28,050 nucleotides of DNA from DASPWV01 sp046727855 (GTDB taxonomy: Bacteria; Acidobacteriota; Vicinamibacteria; Vicinamibacterales; UBA2999). Within the stretch, counting starts at the first letter, position 1; each line of letters opens with the position of its first letter. Position numbers and translations under genes: made by a program. The stretch is taken from NCBI GenBank assembly GCA_046727855.1, contig JBKPDL010000051.1:1-28050 (forward strand), read 5' to 3'. Below the pieces are notes generated by a model, which saw only the letters and a list, made by a program, of their open reading frames with translations, did not search any database and was not told the DNA's origin. Of the stretch, positions 22,528 to 28,050 are shown piece after piece.

Positions 22528-24606
22528 ATGTTCGAGAAAGCATCCGCTCGACGATCATGGACCACGAGCGCGCTCGCCTTGGCGCTTGTCTCGTCTGCGC
22601 TGATCGCCCTCGGCGCGGAGCACGAAGTGCCGAATACCGGCATGGCCGATGCGAGCGCCTTTGTAAACGCCTTCGACCGCGCGACAGCCGGCGATGCAGG
22701 CACCGTGCAGATTCTCTCGCTCTCCAATCTTCGCGGCCTGAGCAGCGAGCCCTTGAACGCTGGCGGGACGGTGCGGGTCGATCTGACGACCGGCGCCGTC
22801 ACGTCGACCGTGCGCTTGCTGCCGCAAGACGGCGCGTTCGACTTGTGGCTGGTTGACAACCGCCCTGGTCCCGGTCACACGACCTTTGCCGAGTCCTCAG
22901 ATGTCCTGCTATTCGTCGGACCGTACACCCTGACGGATGGGAGACACCGACTCTCGCGGAACCTGGGGCCCGCGGCCTTCACCGACTTTTTCCCGGATCG
23001 CGCGTTCGTTGTGAAGTCGGGCGAGCGCGAGAGTCCCTTGACCTCGTTCGTGCTGACGGGCCCGGCGACGACCTTCGCCAGGCTTCTCCGTCGTCAAGTG
23101 CGTTTCGTCGATGACGAGACTGCGGCGCTTGGGTTCGACCCCACGTCCGCAGTCACGCGCGCGCGGGATTTCGCGAAGCTTGTCGCTGACGGTCGCCGCC
23201 TCTTTATCAAGGAGACGTTCGCTGGTAACGGGCGGACGTGCGGGACCTGTCACGTGGAGACGAACAACTTCACCGTTGATCCAGAGCACATTTCCACGCT
23301 GCCTGGGACCGATCCGCTCTTCGTGGCGGAGACGAATCCTGCGTTGGAGACACTCGAGAATCCCGAGCTGATGCGCCAGTTCGGGTTGATTCTCGTCAAC
23401 GCCGACGGGTTCGACCCACCCGCCGGCGGGCCAGAGTTCGTGTTCCGTGCCACGCAAAACGTGCAGGCGGTGGCCAATTCCTCTGCTCCACCGACCGATG
23501 GGAGCCTCGACTTCACGGTCAACGTTCCAAACAATCCCACTCCACGGGAGCGCCTGGGATGGGGCAACGACGGCGCGCCGCTCCGTGACTTCGCACTCGT
23601 GGCGATTGCCCAACATGCACCGCGGACCCTGAGCCGTCGGCGAGGCTCGGATTTCCGCGTGCCGACAGACGAAGAACTCGACGCGCTGGTCGCGTATCAG
23701 CTTTCGCTCGGCCGTCAAGAGGACTTCGATCTGCCGTCGCTATTGCTCACGAGTGAGCTGGCGAGCCGCGGCAAGGCGCTGTATTTGGACACCGGGAATC
23801 TGCAAGAGGGTGGTCACAAGAACTGCAATGCGTGCCATTTCAACGGCGGCGGTGCCGCAGCCATGTCGTTCCTTCCTCATATTGAGGGATTTCCAGATCT
23901 TGATGGCAGTCCGCGCGGCTTCAACATGACCGCGGAAACCAACGCGAACGGGATTCCGCTGGCCCAGGGTCTGCCCCGTGACGGTGGGTTCGGGCAGTTC
24001 TTCCTCGCCGACTTCCGCTCGTTCGGCAACGCGGTCCCCATCCTCCCCATCGGTCTCGAAGGGTTCAACAGTCCGCCCGTGGTGGAATCGGCAGACACCG
24101 CGCCGTTCTTCCACAACCACGCGGTTGCAGACCTGGAATCTGCGGTGGCCTTCTATGGCACGGTGGCGTTACAGAACAGCATCTTTGGCCCTGTAATACC
24201 GGTGAGCATCAGCGAAGTTGCGACCGATCCCGAGGTGCAGGCGATCGCCGCGTTCCTGCGTGTGCTGAATGCGCTGGAAAACATCCGTTCATCCATCAAT
24301 GTGGCGGAACGTGGAGCGACGATGACGAGCGCCGAGGACAAGCGGGAGCTTGCCGGGTTGACGCTCGCCGAAACCATCGATGCGATGCAGGTGTTGTCTG
24401 AGGGCGCGCTGGCTACGGACATCGAGCCTTCCATTCGATCGGCGCGGGTCAAACTGCTCGACGCCAGGCTGGCGCTCGATGCGGCGCGGCAGCTGCCGGT
24501 TCCGCACGCGATTGATAACCTTCTTGCTGTGGCCGTACAGCAACTCCGTGCGGCGCGATCGGCGCTTGCCGATCCGGCCACCCTGCCGCCTTCGTTCCGT
24601 AATTGA
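22528..24606 (+). CDS. Secreted di-heme cytochrome c, peroxidase-like
   Basis: 692 residues from the ATG at 22528, with a weak GAGG upstream and a signal peptide (SWTTSALALALVSSALIALG). Residues 55-195 form a beta-rich N-terminal domain (VQILSLSNLRGL, TVRVDLTTGAVTSTVRLL, FDLWLVDNRPGPG). Two heme-binding CxxCH motifs follow: C238-G-T-C-H242 (FAGNGRTCGTCHVE) and C433-N-A-C-H437 (KNCNACHFNGGG). The region between and after, with FRATQNVQAV and DTAPFFHNHAVADLESAV, follows the bacterial cytochrome c peroxidase/MauG pattern. The last 100 residues are helical (SAEDKRELAGLTLAETIDAM). It probably acts in periplasmic electron transfer, peroxide reduction or substrate oxidation. It lies behind motif copy 3. 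Confidence 0.88.
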   Translation: MFEKASARRSWTTSALALALVSSALIALGAEHEVPNTGMADASAFVNAFDRATAGDAGTVQILSLSNLRGLSSEPLNAGGTVRVDLTTGAVTSTVRLLPQDGAFDLWLVDNRPGPGHTTFAESSDVLLFVGPYTLTDGRHRLSRNLGPAAFTDFFPDRAFVVKSGERESPLTSFVLTGPATTFARLLRRQVRFVDDETAALGFDPTSAVTRARDFAKLVADGRRLFIKETFAGNGRTCGTCHVETNNFTVDPEHISTLPGTDPLFVAETNPALETLENPELMRQFGLILVNADGFDPPAGGPEFVFRATQNVQAVANSSAPPTDGSLDFTVNVPNNPTPRERLGWGNDGAPLRDFALVAIAQHAPRTLSRRRGSDFRVPTDEELDALVAYQLSLGRQEDFDLPSLLLTSELASRGKALYLDTGNLQEGGHKNCNACHFNGGGAAAMSFLPHIEGFPDLDGSPRGFNMTAETNANGIPLAQGLPRDGGFGQFFLADFRSFGNAVPILPIGLEGFNSPPVVESADTAPFFHNHAVADLESAVAFYGTVALQNSIFGPVIPVSISEVATDPEVQAIAAFLRVLNALENIRSSINVAERGATMTSAEDKRELAGLTLAETIDAMQVLSEGALATDIEPSIRSARVKLLDARLALDAARQLPVPHAIDNLLAVAVQQLRAARSALADPATLPPSFRN

Positions 24607-24611
24607 GGGCC

Positions 24612-24761
24612 ATGCGCCTCGGCACCGACATCCGTTATGTGATGAAGTTTCCGGGCGAGGACGGGGGCCGGCGTATTGTCATCATCACACCGCGCGTGAT
24701 CGGCTTTCGCGAGGTACGCGAACAACCGCGAACGGTTCCATCGGTCAGGATCGTCGTGTAG
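24612..24761 (+). pseudogene. Truncated paralogue of the 3354-3941 protein
   Basis: A 49-codon frame opening five bases after the cytochrome stop reads MRLGTDIRYVMKFPGEDGG, RRIVIITPRVIGFREVREQP, RTVPSVRIVV. It aligns with residues in the middle of the conserved secreted protein at 3354-3941 (LGYDLHYARNHPAEDGG, QIIILTDRYIGFWEARNQP). Shared positions include LGxD, PxEDGG, the I-V-I strand, TxRxIGF and ExRxQPR. The signal peptide, first half and last quarter are absent. It is a gene fragment unless it is expressed by read-through from the cytochrome. Confidence 0.6.
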
Positions 24762-24849
24762 AGGCCGACGCGCTCTTGTCCACCCGGCGGGGCGGTGATT
24801 GCGCTCAACGACGCCCCGGATTAGGGATACTCTTGGACCGGAGGGTGTT

Positions 24850-25875
24850 ATGCGCTTTTCCCTCAAAGTCTTGCGTCCGGGCACGCGTTGGGTCACCGCC
24901 GCTCTGGTTGTTCTGTTGTGCGCGGCGATTTCGCTTGGAGCCTTCGCCCAGACATCGCCGCTGAGGTTGGTCTCAACCGCATGGCCGCCGTTTACAAACG
25001 CGCCGGGTCAGCCGCGTTTTGCCCTCGACCTCGTCGAGGCCGCGCTCGAGCGCATCGGCGTTGCGTCCAAGACGACGATCGTGAGCGCGGCGCAATTCAC
25101 GCCGTTGCTGCTCTCTGCACAGTTCGACGGCAGTGTGGCCGCGTGGAAGGATGCAGAACGAGACAAGTGGCTGATCTTTTCGCAGCCCTATCTCGAGAAC
25201 CGTCTCGTGCTCATCGGACAGCACGGCGCGGATGTCTCGGCAAAAGCGCTGTCCGATCTCAAAGGCAAGCGCGTCGCGATCGTCGAGGGGTATTCGTACG
25301 GTGACGCGATTGATGCGGCGGGGCCCGTGTTTGTGCGCTCGCACAGCGAAGAGGACAGCCTCGCGCAGCTCCTCAAGGGCAACGTCGATTACACGCTGAT
25401 GGACGAACTCGTGGTCCACTACATCGTCAGCAATTATCCGCAGGAGTCGGCCACAAAGCTGCAGATCGGTTCGACGCCGCTCGTGATGCGGGAGCTGTAC
25501 TTTGCCGTCGCACGTACGTTCCCCGGCGCGCAGTCGATCATCAGCCGCTTTAACGCGCAACTGCGCGGCATGATGACGGACCGGACGTACCATCGCCTGC
25601 TGCACGTGGACTGGATTGAAGCCGATGTGGACGGCGATGGCGTCCCGGAATACATCCCGAGTACCGATCGCCCCGGTCCGACGGAACCGCAACGAATTTA
25701 CACGCTGTTTTCCGCGTCACAGCTTGAGAAGAAACCGCCCACGAAAACCGGTTTCTATTTCGGTGGCACGATTTACAGCGATTGGGCCAGCGTGCCCGCG
25801 AGTTACAAAGACATCAATCCGCAGTTCCCCGACCCGCGCCGGTCAACGGCGAGCATCTTCAAATTTACGTGGTAA
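24850..25875 (+). CDS. Periplasmic solute-binding protein (family 3, Venus-flytrap)
   Basis: 341 residues from the ATG at 24850, five bases after GGAGG. The signal peptide is RWVTAALVVLLCAAISLGAF, cleaved near AQ at residue 34. The mature protein is a type II periplasmic binding fold of the amino-acid-binding class: LRLVSTAWPPFT, ALDLVEAALERIGV, FDGSVAAWKDAERDKWLIFS (the SBP_bac_3 segment preceding the ligand site), then DLKGKRVAIVEGYSYGDA and GNVDYTLMDELVVHYIV. After the second lobe an EF-hand-like loop occurs (D259-V-D261-G-D263-G-V-P-E267) in a 75-residue extension not usual for transport proteins. No ABC permease or ATPase gene is next to it. It may present a ligand to a sensor such as the convergent hybrid kinase instead of to a transporter. 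Confidence 0.85.
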   Translation: MRFSLKVLRPGTRWVTAALVVLLCAAISLGAFAQTSPLRLVSTAWPPFTNAPGQPRFALDLVEAALERIGVASKTTIVSAAQFTPLLLSAQFDGSVAAWKDAERDKWLIFSQPYLENRLVLIGQHGADVSAKALSDLKGKRVAIVEGYSYGDAIDAAGPVFVRSHSEEDSLAQLLKGNVDYTLMDELVVHYIVSNYPQESATKLQIGSTPLVMRELYFAVARTFPGAQSIISRFNAQLRGMMTDRTYHRLLHVDWIEADVDGDGVPEYIPSTDRPGPTEPQRIYTLFSASQLEKKPPTKTGFYFGGTIYSDWASVPASYKDINPQFPDPRRSTASIFKFTW

Positions 25876-25947
25876 GTGCCGCGTTGATGGCGTTACTCGA
25901 AGTTCCCTTTGATTCCCTAGGCGCGCGGCGACGATCCCGCGTCGATC

Positions 25948-25961
25948 GAGCCGAAAGGCTC
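25948..25961. terminator. Small GAAA-loop hairpin between convergent genes
   Basis: GAGCC-GAAA-GGCTC forms a 5-bp stem with a stable GNRA tetraloop in the 120-bp gap between the convergent solute-binding and kinase genes. There is no T-run. It could act as a weak terminator or an mRNA end structure for either gene. Confidence 0.3.
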
Positions 25962-25995
25962 CCTGGCGGGCGTGTGGCGTATCAAGGCACTGTCA

Positions 25996-28050
25996 TCAGG
26001 TGGAAAAGCTCTTCAGAGCGTGCTCCAACTCCACCTGCGCGTCAGCGAAGGCATACGTGTGGACGAGCTTTTCGAACTGCACCCACGTTTTGTTACTAAA
26101 CAGCGGACGGAGTGCCGAATGATTAGCCTCGAGAAAATCGGCCGCGGCTGGATCGAACTCCGCGAGCAGTGCCGTGAGGAGTGCCGCCGCCTCGAGAGAC
26201 CGCGCAGGATTCATCGCTGTCGTGGTGCCGGCAAGCTGCGGCACGTCGCTCGCAGCCGGACCAAGTGCGGCGCGCAGTTCCGTTACCAACGCCTCCAGCG
26301 CCTCAGCCGCTTGCCGCCTGGCCGCATCCACGTCCGCCACCGTCGCTCGGTCGCGAATCGCCTTCTCCAGGCGGGATGCAACGGACTGCACGCGTTTTGC
26401 GCCGAGGTTACCCGCCACGCCTTTGAGCGAATGCGCAAGCCGTTCGGCCCGGACGATGTCGCCGGCGGCCAGCGCCTCGCTCGCTTGGGCGACCGCCGGA
26501 CCCTGTTGCTCGATGAACTCGCGAAGCAGCTTGACGTAGAGCCGGCGATTTCCGCCCACGCGTGACAAGCCGTCGCGCGCGTCGAGGCCGTCAATCGAAG
26601 GCAGGTTCGCATCTGGCTCGGGCGGACGCTGGTGCTGGGCCGTGCCATCGACCGGATCAGCCGGAGCCACGGGTGTTGCGGCGTCGTAGAAATGCGCCAC
26701 GGTTTCGATCAGGCGGTCGGGGTCGATCGGCTTTGCAATGTGATCATTCATGCCTGCGGCGAGGCAGCGCTGCCGTTCCTCGGTCGTGGCGTGCGCGGTC
26801 ATGGCAATGATGGGTAACGCGGCGAAGCGCGGGTCGGAACGAATCTTCGCCGTTGCCTGAAAGCCGTCCATTTCCGGCATCTGGAGATCCATCAGCACGA
26901 GGTCGAACGTCGGCGTCCGCGGACCGCGCGACAGCTTCTCGACCGCCTCGCGTCCGTTGTTGGCGACTTCGATGGTTGCTCCGGCGGCTTCGAGCAGCTC
27001 GATTGCAATCTGCTGGTTGATCTCGTTGTCCTCGGTGAGGAGAATCCGCGCGCCCCGGAGCCGTTGTACCTGTCCACCTCCCTCGGGCGTCTGCGTCTCG
27101 GGCCTGTCCTCAGCAAACACATTCACGAGGGTGTCGACGATCATCGACTTGGTGACCGGCTTGAGGAGAAAGCCATCGAGCTGCAGCTGCTCCGCTTCCT
27201 CGCGGACCTCCTCGCGTCCGAACGCGGTGACGAGCACGATGGCGGGCTGGTGGCTCAGCGTCTCGTCGCTCTTGATGTGGCGACTGGCCTGCAGTCCGTC
27301 CATGCCCGGCATGCGCCAGTCCATGAAGACGATGTCGTACGGCTCGACTGGATCCTGCTGCCGGATGGCGGCGATCGCTTCCTTGCCGGACGAGACGACA
27401 TCCACATGCCGGGCGAGGACACTCAGCGATTCCTTCAGAATCTCGCGCGCGGTCGCGTTGTCATCCACAACCAGCGCACGGAGCCGGTCGAGTCTCTCGG
27501 GGACGACTTTCCGCGACGCGGTCTCCTCGCTGACGCCGAGCCAAACGGTGAAGTGGAATGTGGTGCCAACTCCAGGTTCGCTGTCGAGCCATATCCGCCC
27601 GCCCATCAGCTCGACGAGCCGGCGGCAGATCGTGAGGCCGAGGCCGGTTCCTCCGTGCTTGCGCGTCGTAGACATGTCGGCCTGCGTGAAAGGCTGAAAC
27701 AGCTTCGCCGCCTGCTCCGGTGTCATGCCGATCCCTGTGTCGCGCACGGAGAACTTGAGCTGCACATTGCTGTCCGTCCGCTCGAGCCGTTCGACGTTCA
27801 GCCGGATCTCGCCTCGTTCGGTGAACTTGACGGCGTTGTTCACGAAGTTCGTGAGGATCTGGCCCAGGCGGAGCGGATCGCCCAGAAGTCGTTCCGGAAT
27901 GTCGGGCGGGACGTGGGCCAGGAACTCGAGCCCCTTCTCGTGCGCCTTCTGCGCGGTCAGAATCGTGACGGAGCTGATGACGTCGTCGAGATTGAAATCG
28001 GTAGTCTCGAGATCGAGCTTGCCAGCCTCGATCTTGGAGAAGTCGAGGAT
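25996..28050 (-). CDS. Hybrid sensor histidine kinase with two receivers and HPt (N-terminus outside window)
   Basis: 684 residues are visible; the frame stays open to the right edge, so the sensory part and phospho-accepting histidine lie outside. The visible part begins in the second dimerisation helix (ILDFSKIEAGKLDLE). The ATPase domain follows with N box FVNNAVKF (residue 69 onwards), G1 DTGIG (about 104-108), F box LFQPFTQAD and G2 GTGLGL (about 134-139). Receiver 1 has D244 (IVFMDWRMPGMDG) and receiver 2 has D388 (LVLMDLQMPEMDG). A C-terminal HPt domain carries H540 in AHSLKGVAGNLGA. This is a complete His-Asp-His relay of the BarA/ArcB-like tripartite type with an extra receiver. The final target is not encoded next to it. 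Confidence 0.93.
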   Translation of the reverse strand: MLDFSKIEAGKLDLETTDFNLDDVISSVTILTAQKAHEKGLEFLAHVPPDIPERLLGDPLRLGQILTNFVNNAVKFTERGEIRLNVERLERTDSNVQLKFSVRDTGIGMTPEQAAKLFQPFTQADMSTTRKHGGTGLGLTICRRLVELMGGRIWLDSEPGVGTTFHFTVWLGVSEETASRKVVPERLDRLRALVVDDNATAREILKESLSVLARHVDVVSSGKEAIAAIRQQDPVEPYDIVFMDWRMPGMDGLQASRHIKSDETLSHQPAIVLVTAFGREEVREEAEQLQLDGFLLKPVTKSMIVDTLVNVFAEDRPETQTPEGGGQVQRLRGARILLTEDNEINQQIAIELLEAAGATIEVANNGREAVEKLSRGPRTPTFDLVLMDLQMPEMDGFQATAKIRSDPRFAALPIIAMTAHATTEERQRCLAAGMNDHIAKPIDPDRLIETVAHFYDAATPVAPADPVDGTAQHQRPPEPDANLPSIDGLDARDGLSRVGGNRRLYVKLLREFIEQQGPAVAQASEALAAGDIVRAERLAHSLKGVAGNLGAKRVQSVASRLEKAIRDRATVADVDAARRQAAEALEALVTELRAALGPAASDVPQLAGTTTAMNPARSLEAAALLTALLAEFDPAAADFLEANHSALRPLFSNKTWVQFEKLVHTYAFADAQVELEHALKSFST

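Noticed and set aside
25916..25928. CCTAGGCGCGCGG, identical to 13 bases inside the structured repeat
   Set aside because: The identity does not extend on either side and no stem is rebuilt, so chance in GC-rich DNA is sufficient.
1..28050. CRISPR arrays, tRNA or rRNA genes, intact transposases or integrases
   Set aside because: None was seen on either strand: no regularly spaced short repeats, no cloverleaf candidates and no transposase motifs.

Overview
The window is GC-rich, densely packed bacterial DNA. Its gene content points to Acidobacteriota, most likely the Vicinamibacteria (subdivision 6) group. The evidence is three paralogous PknB-type Ser/Thr kinase genes joined to TolB/WD40-like propellers (one truncated), a duplicated MacB/FtsX orphan permease (ADOP) without an ATPase, a short acidobacterial-type ECF sigma factor, and many secreted hydrolases and metalloproteins. 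This assignment rests on gene families only. No rRNA, tRNA, CRISPR array or intact transposase was seen.

Left part (1-4390, all minus strand): a run of small exported or envelope proteins (a repeat protein cut by the window edge, a DUF2092-like lipoprotein, a DUF4136-like protein, an outer-membrane beta-barrel, a conserved secreted protein) and a stand-alone response regulator. Between them lie decayed remnants of an arylsulfatase and a HAD-type phosphatase, and a 154-bp structured non-coding repeat. Next (4495-6768, plus) comes a second arylsulfatase remnant and a secreted beta-lactamase-fold serine hydrolase, then about 590 bp with no supported gene.

Middle part (7391-20557): an ECF sigma factor diverges from a multicopper oxidase whose copper motifs occur in permuted order. 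A kinase gene truncated after its N-lobe abuts the 3' end of the convergent ADOP permease. Then follow a secreted amidohydrolase and two complete, convergent kinase-propeller genes.

Right part (20583-28050): a VapBC-like toxin-antitoxin operon, a second copy of the structured repeat, a kinase-propeller C-terminal fragment, a secreted di-heme cytochrome, a 49-codon paralogous scrap of the 3354-3941 gene, a periplasmic solute-binding protein, and a hybrid histidine kinase that runs off the right edge.

The most interesting signal is a bipartite motif, TTGTAGTT-N16-GCTTACCC, with exactly conserved spacing. It lies just upstream of the multicopper oxidase, the amidohydrolase and the cytochrome. 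It looks like an alternative-sigma promoter defining a small regulon of exported metalloenzymes, possibly driven by the ECF sigma factor encoded beside its first copy. The second is the 154/155-bp three-hairpin element, present twice 18 kb apart, with a pairing-preserving substitution between copies.
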